Of a stretch of DNA of 64,000 bases, positions 36,901-51,900 are shown one piece after another. A program made the translations under genes and the position numbers. The DNA is from Diphasiastrum complanatum (taxonomy: Eukaryota > Streptophyta > Lycopodiopsida > Lycopodiales > Lycopodiaceae). The stretch spans positions 65,646,917 through 65,710,916 of the forward strand of contig CM055097.1 in the NCBI GenBank assembly GCA_029204225.1, written 5' to 3'. The notes under the pieces are model-generated. The model ran no database searches. It was not told the origin of the DNA and was given only the letters and a program-made list of their open reading frames with translations. Every line of letters starts with the position of its first letter. Positions within the stretch are counted from its first letter, which is position 1.

Positions 36901-39900
36901 GAAAAAGTCAAATCCAGCCTTTAAGTGACGAAACGACGATACTTCCAGTTTGCCCACTACATATCGATCAAACCTGTTACACGGAATACGGTGGCTCTGA
37001 TACCAATTGTTACTTCCTGCTAACCGCAAATCGCCAAGGTGCCGGTCACCTTATGAAACCGAACGATACACGTTCCACCTTGCCATAGGATCCAATCTAG
37101 ATCCACCCACCGTGCCCTAGCATGTGACCTATATCAAGCGAGATCCAGCCTCCAACCCTAACATCATCCCATACCACTACTAGAGCCATCAGCCATCTCC
37201 CACCCCTAGCTCGCTCACATCCTGGTTGTGCACAAGGGCCCACCATCCACCTTCTCCTGGGTATCTCCACCCCTTGTATACCTCCAAGGTAGGAGTCTCC
37301 AAGCCAAGCACACATCCTAGATCATGACAAGTGGCAACCATGCAAGTCCACGAGTCATTGATCAAGTCAACAGGCCTCCAGTCGACGTCAGATCCCAAGT
37401 TAAAGTTTGGAACCCAAAGGGTTGGGTCCCTAACAAAAAGGGTGGCTGGTGGATTGCCAACCATTTTCACACTTTCACCTTTCAATTCTCAAATCTCCTT
37501 CAAAAACTTGTGGCAACCATGGACAATACCACACTTTTGTTTCTTGCAAATTGAGAAAGTTTGAAGAAAGCCGTGATTGTTTCTTTTTACCTCTTGTTGT
37601 GAGCTGAGCTTGTTTGCATGTCCCAACCAGTTATTGCTGCTACTACTTGAAATTTTTTACCTATATGACTGGCTTGGAGTATCTTCCATGTACCATGGCA
37701 TCTAGTGTAGGAACTCCTACTCTATGCAGCTTGTATGGTATCTCTTCTATGTGACATCGTTGTCATTCCATCCTACTCACAAAATTCATATTGATGGCTC
37801 TATTTGGCACTCTTTGTCCATATGGCTAGCAAGGCATCTATTTATATGTGAACATTGTTATTGCACTCTTTACCCATTATGTTCATCCTGATCTTCTATT
37901 TGCATATTAGTATTATCCATAATTTTGTGCTGATCTTTATTTGCAACATTGACATCTTCCATTTTGTGGCTTCAACATGTTCTTTGAACTGACAACCAGC
38001 CCATGGGGACAAGGTATCTCAAGGAGGGAGAGTTATAGGCCAACTACTATTGATAAGGATTTACGTATGAACATTTCAAGTAAATATCACTTATCACATA
38101 TAGTCACTTGCTTATCTCTTATCCTGCATTTCCACCTGAATGCCTACGTGAAATCAAACTCAATCTGGCATAAAATGATTACTTGACTATTCTTTTGAGC
38201 TTCTAGAGATAGTTTTGGGCCCTCTAACTTAGTAAATTTGCCTTAAGATTGAGTGGCAACTAATTTCTTCGAACTCTAATCATTTTAGCATAGCATCAGC
38301 ATAACAGAAGATCACTAGTGCAGATCATGTCATCATTGCTCTCCTACTGATTATTGTTGTTCTCTATTTCTCGCTCTTTGTGTTATATTGTGATCTTTTG
38401 CTCATGATTGTCACTAATTTTGAATACATGCTCTCCCGAAAAACATATCACAAACTTAAATGGCCGTGTAAGCACCTGTGTGAGCCAAGGATTCTTCACT
38501 TTATGAGAAATTAATTAGTATGAGATTTATGTGATTGACTGCCTAGAAATTTCCAGTTACTACCATCCAAGAAACATCACCACTGAGCATTCACGATTAC
38601 ACTACATATAAAAAAAACCTCAATACCAAGTCTAGAAATGTGGACACAGACCAGATTGATTCAAAAAAAAGGATACAATTTGTGCCACACATGTTGTCAG
38701 AATTGCAAAAAGAGATAGGATGGATCCCAAAATGTTGAGCTGCAAATCAGTAATTGTTGCTATACCCACTCCAATAAGGAGCAAAATGAGAGATAGCTGC
38801 ACATTCGCACTGACATTGACAAAGCAATAGTATCACTACCAAATATGATGACTCAACAGTGAGAAGAGATGTATTTATAAATACAAATACCTGAACTGTT
38901 TTCGGAGAAACACAGTTTCAAGAAGAACGGTACAAGGAATAATGGCAAGCTTTGTCATCTGCAGTTGGAGGAACCATATAGCATTCAGGCTCAATAGTTT
39001 GGAGGCTTAATTTAAAGTAGAGTATATGAACTGGATAAATGCACAATCAAATTAACGAATCATATAGATGGATAAACAAATGCCCATAATGAACAGTTTA
39101 TCGTTGCTTTGCAAAGGTAGATATACCTGATAAAATCCAACTGAATTAAATCCCAAGCTAAGGTTAAGGAGCCCAATGGAAATGCCATTCAAAATACCAA
39201 AACCCATTACTGTGCGAGAGTCAAACGGCTTGTGCTCAAATAAGTTGAGCCATCGTGCTACATGGAGTGAACAGAAAGTCACTGCCAAATGCCAGCTGGT
39301 CAAAGTAGTAGCTGCGACACATCAATGAGAAACACCATGAAAAACTATAAATTGCAATAGAGTCTGACAAACAAACAGAGATAATTAGTCCTCAAAGTAC
39401 TAATTGGCTTCCAACGATTCAATCACAACTATCAGCAGCATTTTTTGCATTCTAGAAATTACTTCTTGCATAATAGCTACCTCATATTTAAGTCCATGCC
39501 TACAATTAGGCTTATGTTTTAGATGCCTTCAAGAGGCATTATGCATGGCTCAAGAAGGGGCTTTGGTAGCTTGAATTTCTTGATTGCAACTACATTTACA
39601 AAACAGCTACCTGAATCCCTCAAACGGATCTAAGGACACATCGTTGCCAAAAGCATGCTTTTGATAGGTCTTCCTTCATTTACACAGAATATTCAAGCCA
39701 CTTGTCAAGCGCTATAGATTATCCTTTTTTGAAATATTTTCCTTAAGTTCATCCTTTGTCCAATTGGACTAACTATCACACTTCAATAATATTGGCATTC
39801 TGTTGTGGATAAGAGTAGTTTTTAGTAGAAAAATAAATCTTCACTAAATCTATTAGCTACTTTTTCAAGGACAGCAACGCAAGGTTTAGTAGCCCTAGTA

Positions 39901-42900
39901 TCAAAAGCACTCAGGAACCATGTCCAGACTGGAAAATGAGCATGCTTTATGTATCTTGTTTATTGTGGAAAGACAATTAAATTTATGTAAGTCTGATTGT
40001 TAGAAAAAAGTTTCTTGACAGTCAAGGAACAAATGACACACCCTTTATAGATTTTACCTCTCTACTAGATAGCTTCATCGATACATTTCCTACGTCATAG
40101 GTATCTCCCAATTTCACTCTCTCCATTCTTCAATTCATTGAGTTTTGTAAACCATTCCTTAGGGGATGCCATGTATTTGGACATTGTCAAATCAGTGTAA
40201 CAAAAAGTTTTGAGCATTCAACAGTTAAAGCAACATTAAACCATTCGTACTAATTGCAGTCTTGTATGTGTGATGTACTCTCCTCACTGAAGAAACACTT
40301 TCCACATAATTGCCTATTCGATTTCTTTGCCAAAAAAAAATAATCTTCTTGCAGTTTTTCTCAAAAGTGATCATGTTTTCCTCAATAGAAGCAGGCCCTT
40401 TTTTCTTTCTTTCTTCTTGTTTCCTGTCTTACCACCCTCCTTTGTCTTAGCTTTGTTGTGTCCTATTTTATAAACCACATTCCAACTCAAAAATATATAT
40501 GGCCATCTCTCTACCCTAGCCATCAACAAGTTCTTTTCAAAAGGCCACATAGCATCATTTATCCCATCTAACTTTGTCATTTTTCCTAGCATTTCTTTGA
40601 ACATCAAATCTAGTAATATACCATACTTATTTTCCTTAAACACACACTTCAACAACAAATTTTCATAATGAGATATTGAGGAAGCAACTTTCTCGACAAC
40701 ATTTGTACTTGTAATGCTCACTTGAAACTCCACCTGCAGTCAGACAATTCACACGTGTCAAATGCTAGAAATAAATTTTCCAGTGCTTTTGACCTGCTCC
40801 CACCTTTCTTGTTACACTCCATAGTTCTCAAACTCGTGAAACCGAACTAGTCGATGTGTAAAATGATGCTCTCCCCACCATACGTTGTCCTGAATAAGTC
40901 CCCTACCCGCGTATTTGTCCTGGGTCACATGGTCATCAATAGTTGGCTGACTAAAATTATGTGTCCAGACTTGACTGAAAAAGGTCCCAAAAAGTGTAGC
41001 AACTATTGCCAAGCACCCCCCCCTGCACTATCATGCCTCTTTCACAAACTTGTGAAACCGAAATAGTCAGTGTGTAGAATGATGCTCCTCCTTACCATAG
41101 GTTTTCCTTAAAACTCCCCTGCCTACCTTTCCAATGTTGGGTCGCACATTTTCATCAATGGTTGGCCAAGCTATTGACCAAACCTCCATGTCTAGACCTA
41201 ACTAAAAGATATAATGGCTATTGATAGCAACCCCTGTGCCCCATGGTGCCTCAATCATCACTGGGCCAACCTCATCCTAGTGTAGGCTAGACCTGGTCAA
41301 TGTACATCCCTGACAACTAGGTGCACCTCTCTTTGTTCTTCTATGGAATCTTTTGGGTTAGTGAAACGAAAACTCTGTACCATACGTTGAAAAATATTTT
41401 GGATTTTCTCGTCCCACCTCGCTAATTATTGACTTGTGGGTGGGTCACTTTTAGCAACACACCTTACTCTAAGATAGGTCTAGTTTGATTGCTGGTCAAT
41501 ATCACAACTACCAATTACTCAATGACAAAAATTTGATGCACTCTTCATGATTTTTGTTGACTCTCCCACATGTCATCGGCCACTGGTAGTTCTATCTAGG
41601 TACTAGCTAAAAAACGCAATTCCTTAATCATCTATCTCTAGTCTAATTTCTAAATTACTAAATCCTCTTGATTATTTCGAATTTTATGTTTCATGTCTCC
41701 ACATTAGTTCTTGTGACAATCAAATTGTTATGCATTTTAATCCCTATCCCATTTGTTGTAATTATGGCAGTTAGAGTAACTATAAATTTGGCTAAGGCAC
41801 TGGCCTGTGGTGACCAAAGTACAATAAACAGTTTTTCATTGATGTTGAGATACACTTGATGGGACATGGGTACTGGGTCCTTGAGAAGGGATTGGCTGGA
41901 CTGACCTCCTCAGTAGGAGAGAGTTGAACAGTCAACTGAACACAGGTCATATGGTCACTGGAACATTTAGTCCAATTGATGAGTGACATGTGTGGTGATG
42001 GTCCTCCTATCTAACTTGCCTAGAGACGGGATGCTGCCAAGTGGCAAGGGCGGCTTTCCATGGTTTGCCATGCATTGATGCAAGGAAGGGTCAGGGCTTA
42101 GGGATATGTGAGCCTAGGGTCAGGCACTCCTATCACTTTTTCTATTCAGCTATGGTTGGGAGGAGGCTGAGCAGCCAGCACCTATGTTTTGGGGAACACA
42201 TGCTTGGTACAGGTTTATGGACATTAATCATGCTTTGTACATGTTTAGTGAAAGTATAAATCTAAGATTGGGTTGAGGAGGGGGATATGTGAGCCTAGGG
42301 TCAATCACTCCTATCACTTTTTCTATTCAGCTATGGTTGGGAGGAGGCCGAGCAGCCAGCTCCTATGTTTTGGGGAACTCGTGCTTTGTGCAGGTTTATG
42401 GACATAAATCATGCTTTGTAGATGTTTAGTGAAGGTATAAATCTAAGATTTGGTTGAGTTTTTGTAAAAGCCATTCCATGTGATGGAGTCTTGAAGTTCA
42501 AGTAGACAAGAATTTGACATCTGGTATCAGAGCTAAGGAGAGAAAATCTAACAGAGGGAGACGACAAATGAGTGGAAGAACTGCTACTGCTGGTCATTTT
42601 GTGGATAATCTGTGTTAGTTCAGATGTTCCTCTGAAACTGCTGCCACGTTTTTCTGACATACTTTGCTGGCTGTGCCCTGCTCTTATTGTGGGCAACTTG
42701 CATCTTCCATCTTGCTCTGAGGAATCTGACATCTGCAGAAGGATAAGAATCTGAAATCTGCTTGGATTTGAAGTTTGTGGCATTTCTGCTACCTATTCAA
42801 TGATTTGTTGATATGCTGCCATAGCCACAATGCGAGGAACACTTTTCCAGCAGAGATCTGAACGTTTTTCTTTGAGAATTGAACAAGGTAGAAGCGCAAC

Positions 42901-45900
42901 GGAGGCAGCATGGATGGAGAAGTCCTTCAGAGGAAGGGCATGAAGTGCGTGAAATTTTCAATTGGGTCCTTAAGGGCATCCCTAGACTTAAGGGACAAAC
43001 TCACTGTGCATAAATTAGCAAAAATCAGAAAACAGAGAGGAAATTTGGAGCGGAGAAGGGTTTTCTGTCAAGTGAAAAGAAGGGTTTTCTGTCAGGTCAG
43101 TGATAAGAACGGTTCAGTCAGTGAAAATCGTTCTTTTCATGGACTGAATTTTCTGCTTATTTCCTTGTCAAGTGAAAAGAAAAGTATCTCTTGACGGGTA
43201 AATATGGATCCATTGGAAAAAGCCAGCACGAATGCACTTCGGATTGACCAAGTGGCAGGCAAGCTTGCTACCTTGGAGGTAGTATTGCACTACTAAGGAG
43301 TTAAAACGCACTAAAGCCCCGCAGGCACCAAGGCACCAGAAAGGACAAGTGGTACGGCAATGGTAGGGGCAGAACCCTTTGAGAGACGGACGTTGTTCCC
43401 AAGAAAAGGAAATTACCATCAATTAAAGATTTGAAGCCACCCAAGTATATGGGAGCCATTGCAGTGCATACCACGGATGCAGTAGAGAATTGGCTGCAAA
43501 GATGGGCGGTATTGACGATGACGATGAGAAGATCACTGAAGCTACTTAACGTTTACAAGAGAGTGTGCAAAGGTGGTGACATAAAGTCCTTGGTCGTCTA
43601 CGACATGAAAAGCATTCAAGCAAGTAACCGAGAATTGGGTGCCGCTTGATGAAAAAAATAATGTCATGCAGATGCGGACCAATCTCAAACAAGGCAATAG
43701 GTCGGTGCAAAAATTTGTGGACAAATGCATAGAGGCCTTGATGCAGATACCGGAGGTCACAATGTACTTTCGGGTATTTCAATTCGTGGAGGGTTTACGT
43801 AAGAGGGCTGGTAAACCAGCCATTGTTGCCTCAGGGGGATTTCGACCTTTGAGGTAGGAAAAAGTTTAAAAGGTTAAAAGGTCGATTTGTGCAAGGGCAA
43901 AGTTCAGGTGATTGGAAAGGAAAAGGGATTAGCACTACCAAGAGCAAGGACAGTATGGGACGCCCAATGTCCAAGGGGTTGGCCAACGCCCTATGATCGT
44001 ATTGCCACTACCTCCACAAGACTATGAGTGTGCCAAGCGAGAGAAGCTATGCTTTGGTTTTTTATGTCAACATAGGTGGAAGCAATGTCCATAGAATCCA
44101 ATGCGCACAACATATAACTTGCAACTTGAGCAGGCTCAAGCACCAATGTACATTGAGGAGATGAAGCGGGATGAACAGTAGGGAAACCCTCATCTTACTA
44201 ATGTGTCGATGATTCGGAAGGTGGATACAGTTCCAATGCCAAAGTTATCAAAGTTTCGATACTTTAAACCAAGTTGTCACTGACTTTGTCGCATTAAAGA
44301 TTGTTGAGTCTTGACCCTCAAAAACCATTTGTCATAGAGACGGATGCGAGCCATATCATCGTCGGGGCAGTTTTGGTGCGAGAGGGTAGGCCAATGGCCT
44401 TTGAGAGCAAACAGTTCAACCCTGCTTAGAAAAATTATCCAACTCATGAAAAAGAGTTGTTTGCCATAATCCACACTTTGAAGGCATGGAGGCATTATTT
44501 GTATGGTGCAGAATTCTATGTGTACACCGACCATGACACTTTGAAGTATTTTTGCAACAAGCCCGACCTAAGAGGGCGGCAAGCCAGGTGGGCTAAGTTG
44601 ACGCAAGAATTCACATGGAGATTTGGTATAAGAAGGGTGCCAAAAATCGTGTGGCGGATACATTATCTCGAATAGTGTATCAGATGTCTTTTCTGGTCAT
44701 AGAAAGTGACGTTGCTTATAATGCCAACTTAATAAAGTTGAAAGGATCAAAGTCCCTGGATTATTACACCCATTACATGTACTAGAAGGGAGATGGGAGA
44801 GTATTTCCATGGACTTGTTACTCATTTTCCTTGTATTTCATCACAACATGATTCCATCTTGGTTGTGGTTAAGAGACTCACAAAGATGGCTCACTTTATA
44901 CCAACTAGTGAAAAGATAGATGCGCCTGGTGTGGCAAACCTGTTTATCGAGCATATTTTCAAACTTATAGATTATTGTCATCCATAGTATCTGATAGAGG
45001 TCTTCGTTTTACGAGTCATTTTTGGACTGCACTTATGGCTAAGGTAGATGTAAAGTTGGTAATGAGTAGTACCGAGCATCCTGAAACGGATGATTCATGG
45101 GCCGACAAGGACATTGGATAGGCGGGAGAGGCGTCTGCGTAACCAATTGATCCTGGAATATTTGGTTGCTTGTCATGGTAGGCCTCTTACAGATGCTACT
45201 TGGGAGACCTCACATAGTTTGTGTGCACAACAGTACCCTGAGTCTGTCATTGAGAACGATGTCTCTTGAGAGGGAAGGGATGTTATGCATTTTAATCCTT
45301 GTCACATTTGTCGTAATTATGACAGTTAAAGTAACTGTAAATTTGTGAGTAAGAAATGGCTACAACATTGACCTGTGGTGACCAAAGTACGGTTTAAAAG
45401 TTTTCCGCTGATGTTGAGACACACATGTGATGGGACATGGATACTGGGTCCTTGAAAAGGGACTGGTTGGACTGACCTCCTCAACATAAGAGAGTTGACC
45501 AATCAACCGAACACAGGTCATATGCTCACTAGGACATTTAGTCCAGTTGATGAGTGACATGTGGTGATTATCCTCCTATCTAACTTGCCTTGAGACAAGA
45601 TGCTGCCAATTGGCAAGGGTCGGCTTTCCATGGTTTGCCATGTGTCGATGCGAGGAAGGGTCAGGGCTTCGGGGTGCTTGAGGAGGGTGGATACGTGAGC
45701 CTAGGGTTAGGCACTCCTATTACTTTTTCTATTCAGCTATGGTTGGGAGGAGCCTAAGCAGCCAGCTCCTATGTTTTGGGGAACTCATGCTTTGTACAGG
45801 TTTATGGACAAAAATCATGCTTTGTACATGTTTAGTGAAAGTATAAATCTGAGATTTGGTTGAGTTTTTGTAAAAGCCGTTCCAAGTAATGAAGTCTTGA

Positions 45901-48900
45901 AGTTCAGGTAGAAAAGAATCTGACACAAATACTCTTGGAAAATGTGCTCCTACAATCTCTCTCTCGCGACTCCTCTGTCCTGCTGGCGATCTGTCTCATG
46001 GCGATTTAGCAACGATGGCGGCCTGCCTCGCTATTACGTACCCATAAGGGTACGCAACAGGAAACTTGAGGTGACGGTCTCAGTTATGGGACGGAACGCT
46101 GATCTGGAGCTATAGGTCTTTTGGGTGCCACGTGTCAATGTTTCATTGGCACGCGGTGACTTGTTGTTATGGACCCGCGTCAGTGTGCACAACTGCCGCG
46201 TATCGTTAGTCATGCGTGACTCCTATGGAGGGAGATGACCCACCTGGACTATGTATATAGAGGTGGATCTCCAAGAGCTGGGCATTCATTCTCTCCTGGA
46301 GAATGAAGAGCTCTTCCACTGGTGGTCAGGTCAGGACGAGTATCTAGGCCTCAGGATGTAGGTAGGTGAGGGTCGAGGGTAAGGCATGGTGGTATGGGAC
46401 ACCAAGGCTTACTTGAGATCCGAGCTTGCTTGATGGTGGTCTGTAGCTCCAGTGCACGGGGGTGAGGTGGCAGTACCTCTATGGTTGGGTGGTAACGTAG
46501 CGTTCGTCACTTGTTTGTACTTTAGCAATGACCGGCATGACGATGGGGATTCTAACAGTTGGTATCAGAGCCACCGATCATTGTGAATAAGGTGCAATCG
46601 CTCTAACTTATGTTATTGGTTGGTTTGAGCTTTTAGCTGATGTTTTTGAAGGCTTAGTTGATTTCGTTGAATCGATCTGAACAACTTTGCTTTTTGGTTC
46701 GTCTCAATCTGAGATCGTTTTGATTGAAAACGAACCACCTTTGCTAGCTACAATGGTAGTAGTCGGTTTTTTTTTAATGTTTTACGGTTTTAAAACTTCA
46801 AAAAAAAAAATTCGTTTTTGGCCTTATTTTGAGCTTTGGAAGTCGAAATTTTTTTGCGTACAAAGTTTTTCTTTGTTACAAAAAAATTTGGCAAAAATTT
46901 AAAAAAAAAAAAATTCCTCGGGCGCGCGGATCTGCGTACCCGCCTGCTGGTTTTCCGTACTGGTGTCAAAAATTTCTGTAGCCGCTGTACTCTGCGGGAC
47001 TCCCTCAAATCAACATGCTGGAGTTCCTTCCTGCCTGCTGCGGAACTCCCACTCCCAGCAAACAATTTCTTGGAGGAGCTTTGACAAGGGCATTAATTCT
47101 TGGCTTGTAAAGGATTTTTGTACTTCAGAAGTACACTACACCTAAACATGTTGAGAAAATTAGCAAAGCTAATAAGGCTTTGGTTTTCTCAAGGTAAAGC
47201 AAAAGATTAAAGCCTTGTTAGTCAACGTAATCTTTGAACATGATTAAAAGTTGTTTGTACTTGTAAAGTACATAATAAACTTTCAAACTTTGTTTCAAAG
47301 TTTTTATTGTTTAACTTTTAATCTAAAGGTTATCCTAGTTTACAAAGTTTTTTATACTAAGTTATAAAACTTAGTCCCAAAATTCCTTTTTTTTAAATAA
47401 AAGCTTTTGTAAACTTTGAATTGCTTTATCAAATTTTTAAGAAAGGGGGGGAGAAATAAAACAAAAGTACATAGTTGTACTTGCAGGCTGTACCTGCTGC
47501 AGGTACAGACCTGTGTACTCTTTTTCTTGTTTTTCTTAGCCTCTTTCTTGGGCTTAATCCTCCTCTTTGTAATCTTCCACCTACACACCAAGAAAAATTG
47601 GTAAATCCTTCATCCTTTTCTCTTTTGGGGAGGAAATTTGATGTTTTTTCCTCCACCTCCTCCTCATGAACGTACAGTTGTACCTGCACTTTCGCCTTTG
47701 CCTAAGGACAAGCCTTAGAGGAGATTTCGGTGTATCTTTAGGCCGTAAGGCCATGAGGTCAAGGCGGTGACCCAAAAGTTGGGTGGGGACGTGACCCAAG
47801 TGACCCTTGGGTGAGGTGGCGTAAAGAGGGTGGTGGCCATGTGAGTTGAGGGTAGGTGGACCCCATATAGGGATGCCACTTGTTTTAGGTACCCATGTGC
47901 TTGCTAGGTGGCAACCATAAGGCCCGCCACCTGGCAAGGCCTTTTTAAGAAGGAAAAGAAGTGGGATGGGGGGTATAGGCTCCATTTCCATCATTGAGGT
48001 GCTTATTGTGGCTTAGTCTCCTTGAGTAGTGGTCTCAAGTTCTCTAAGTCATTTTGTTGCAAAGCCCTTGCAGTTTTTTCTTTGCCTTCTTCCTTAGTGC
48101 GCCATGGACCCTGTTATGCCCTCGGGTGAAGGACCGTCTTCACCACCTCCTCCTCCTGATGTAGACACTAACCAGCTTGTTCATGCCCTAAATATGCTGC
48201 AGAATCAAATTTTAGAAATGCAGGCCACGCATGCCGCGGCCAAGCAAGAGTGGCGTTCTTCGACGCACTCGCGGTCCGTTGGCGTATATCCAATGTTTGA
48301 TCCGGAATTCTTTTCGGGTGAAAAGAAAGACTGGCTTCCCGATGTAGTATTGTCATGGCTAAATCGATGGAATAGAAATTTTTCCATGCACGATGCGCCT
48401 GACAGTACGAAGATCGCTTCTGCTCTCATGTTTTTACGCGGAAAGGCGTTTACATGGTGGCAGGATCTAAAGGAGAGGGCTACTGCCCCTTCTACATGGG
48501 ACACCTTTCAAGAAGCCTTTAAATCAGCTTCTCTTCCGGTGTTGGATGATTTTGAGCATTGGCGGCGTTTTGCCACCATGCAGACGGGTACTAGGCCGTT
48601 AGATGCCTATATCCAGGAATTCCAAAAAAATTTGCCTCGATTCGCCTCACAAATCGATCCTATCCTATTAAACTTACATTTTATCTTGGGGCTTCCAAAG
48701 GAATTTCAACTAGAAGTGCGGCGTAACCAACCGCAGACAATCGAAGTTGCGGTTCGCTTTGCAAAAATCTTCGATGACGCCCATTTTGCCTCTCGCAAGG
48801 AGCAGGCTTTGCCCGAGGCTGATCTGAAAGAAAAGAAATTTTCAAGAAGCGAGGCAGAGACAAGACGGCGGACACCGGTTCCCAAGGCGGGAAAAAGCGC

Positions 48901-51900
48901 GTCAAATTGGAGCGCCCCGACTACGACAAGGCAAGAACCGGCAGGTTGTGCTTCTCCTGCATGGAGAAGGGAAATCTTTCAAAACATTGCCCAAAGAAAA
49001 AGCAAAAGAAATCTGGCGGGCAACCTAAATCTTTTAAAGCGCCAGGTAATTCTAGTATTTCTTTTGTTGATTTATCCTTTAAGGATGGCACTAGTTGCAA
49101 GAATTGTTGTTTTGATACAACTGTTTTTGGCCCCCATGATCTCATTCGTATGAATGGAATTGTAGGACGCCAAGTTGTGACTGTTCTATTTGATGATGGT
49201 TCCACACATAACTTCATAAATGCTAAACTGGTGCAGAAGCTCAGGGCGGCTACCGCGCCAAGTAATCACTTGTATGTGGTGAAAATGGCGTCAGGGGAAG
49301 ATCGATCCATATATGGCCATTATGAGATTTTAGTGTTACCCTTTGGACTCACGAATGCGCCTGCCACTTTCCAACAGATGATGAACGATATTCTTCGTCC
49401 ATATCTAGGAAAGTTTGTGGTGATGTATTTGCAAAACATATTAATTTATAGTCGGACCCTTGAAGAGCATAAAGAGCATCTTCGTATTGTCTTAGATCTG
49501 CTAAGGCAAGAAAAGCTCTATGCTAAAGAGTCGAAGTGTGAGTTCTTTCAAACTAAACTCAAATACCTGGGCCATGTCATATCGAATAAAGGTCTTGAAA
49601 TCGATTATGACAAAGTCCGTAAGGTGCGAGAATGGCCGAGACCTTTGACAATTCGTGATGTGAAATCCTTTTTGGGCTTCACAGGATTCTTTCACAGGTT
49701 CGTTTTGGACTATGCCTTAATAGCATTGCCCTTTACGAACGTTCTTAAGGGGGTGAAGAAAAAATGTAGCCGCAGAAAAGTCCATTGATAACGTGGACGG
49801 ATGAAATGAATGAGAGTTTTGAGACTCTCAAGCACTGTGTTTCTACGGCTCCAATTTTGCATATTGTCGATCCTAACCGGCCCTTTGTGGTTGATACGGA
49901 TGCTAGCGAATTTGTTGTTGGAGCGGTCCTTTGTCAGGACGGTAGACCAGTTGCTTTTGAAAGCAAGAAGCTGGATCCTGCTCAGACTAGGTATTCTACT
50001 TATGAGAAGAAGCGTTTTACAGTCATTCACGCGTTAAAAATCTGGAGGCATTATCTTTATGGTGCCAGATTTACGGTAATGACTGATCACCAATCCCTTA
50101 AGTATATCTGTGATGCTAAGGACCTTCGTGGCCGTAAGGCTAGATGGTCGGAACTCATTCAGAAGTTTGTCTTCGACATTAAGTATCGTAAAGGTACGTC
50201 GAACTGTGTTGCCGATGCCTTGAGCCGGATTGGAGAAATTAATCAGTTATGCTTTGCTGAGATCCAATCTAATTTGTATCTTTCACTACGGGATCTTTGT
50301 CGAACCGATAGGTTTTTTGGTCGCATCTGGCTAGATGTCCTGACAGGAAATTCTAGATCTAGTGATGACCTTGGGATGCAGGATCCCAAGCAATCCCGTA
50401 ATGATAAGTTACTTGAAGACTATTCCATAAGGAATGGCCTGCTTTTTCGAAAGGGAAAGGTTTGTGTGCCGGATAGGGAAGACTTGCGGGCCCAAATCCT
50501 GCAGCAGTGTCATGACAACCCTTGTGCTGGTCACCCAGGCATACAGAGGACACTTGACCTTGTTAGGCAGAATTTTTTCTGGCCTAAGATGAGAGGTCAT
50601 GTGAGGCATACGTTCAAAGTTGTGAACAATGCCAACAAAACAAAGCAGAAAGACTCAAAGTTGTGGGTCTTTTACATCCCTTGGAAATTCCCAATAAGAA
50701 ATTGGAAAGTATTTCAATGGATTTTGTGGTTGGACTCCCTAAAACCCGGAGTGATCACGATGCCATTTGGGTGGTGGTTGACAAGCTAACCAAGATGGCG
50801 CAATTTATACCAACTAAATTAATTGTCAAGGCATCTGAACTAGCCCAGCTTTTTGTTGAAAAGTTGTTCAGATTGTATGGTTTGCCGAATGATATTGTTA
50901 GTGATCGCGACTCCAAGTTCACTGGCAAGTTCTGGCAAGCGATTTTTAAAAAACTTGAAACAACCCTTAGTCTTAGTTCTTCGGATCACCCAGAATCTGA
51001 TGGGCAGACAGAACGAGTCAACCAGACGTTGGAGGATATGCTTAGAGCATACGTTTCTCACCGACAGTCTGATTGGGAAAAGTATCTCCTTTTAGTTGAG
51101 TTCGCGCACAATAGTGCTAAGCAATCTGCCACCGGATTCGGTCCTTTTATGCTGATGTATGGCTTGCAGCCGCGTTCTCCAGTTTCGGTCGGTCTCAAAG
51201 GTCTCAAGGTGCAAGCTGCAGTAGATTTCCTGCAAGATATGCAAGAAATGCTGCTAGTGGCCAAGGAAAGCATGAAAACCGCTCAGGATAGAGCTCAGTT
51301 TTATGCTAACCGCAGTCGATCACCTCGAGATATTGAGGTCGGAACCTGGGTGTATCTTAAAATCCCTAAGGATTCGAAGGTACGCCGGACGGGAAAATGC
51401 CATAAGCTATCTCCTCGATATAGCGGACCTTATAAGGTTGTAAAGAAAATCAACCCGGTCGCGTATCAGCTAGATCTTCCGATTGGGGTTGGGGTTCATC
51501 CTGTTTTCCATGTAAGTCGTTTAAAAGAACAACTTAGTAGGAAGTATTCCCTAATTCCGGAAGGTGAACTAATTGAGCTCGAGGATCTGTCTACCTTTGT
51601 GCCTAATGTACCTGAAAAAGTTGTGGACGTTCGTCGTCATCAATTGAGAGACCGTCTGGTTTCTGAATTTCTCGTACATTGGAAAGGTAAGACAGATGAC
51701 GAGGACACTTGGGAAAGAGAGGACTATTTAAGATTGAACTTCCCTGGCTTGCTCCCATTAGGAGGAGACTCTTAAAGGGGGAGGGAATGTTATGTACCCA
51801 TAAGGGTACGCAACAGGAAACTTGAGGTGACGGTCTCAGTTATGGGACGGAACGCTGATCTGGAGCTATAGGTCTTTTGGGTGCCACGTGTCAATGTTTC

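Larger units (their letters stand above)
41726..45925 (+). mobile_element. Degenerate Ty3/gypsy element with two LTRs
   Basis: Bounded by CAAAT direct repeats (41721-41725 and 45926-45930). The left LTR is 41726-42519 (794 bp) and the right LTR 45281-45925 (645 bp); both start TGTTATGCATTTTAATCC and end TTGACA or CTGACA. The primer site TGGTATCAGAGCT is at 42522. A purine tract, GAGAGGGAAGGGA, precedes the right LTR. The internal 2.8 kb keeps only broken gag (about 43430-43860), RNase H (44290-44680) and integrase (44793-44990) pieces. It is non-autonomous and lies in UXT intron 1. Confidence 0.93.

Noticed and set aside
34929-37030. A complete minus-strand LTR element between a CCTCCTCCTC tract and the primer site at 36994
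   Set aside because: No matching LTR pair, gag or pol could be recognised, so only the primer site is reported.
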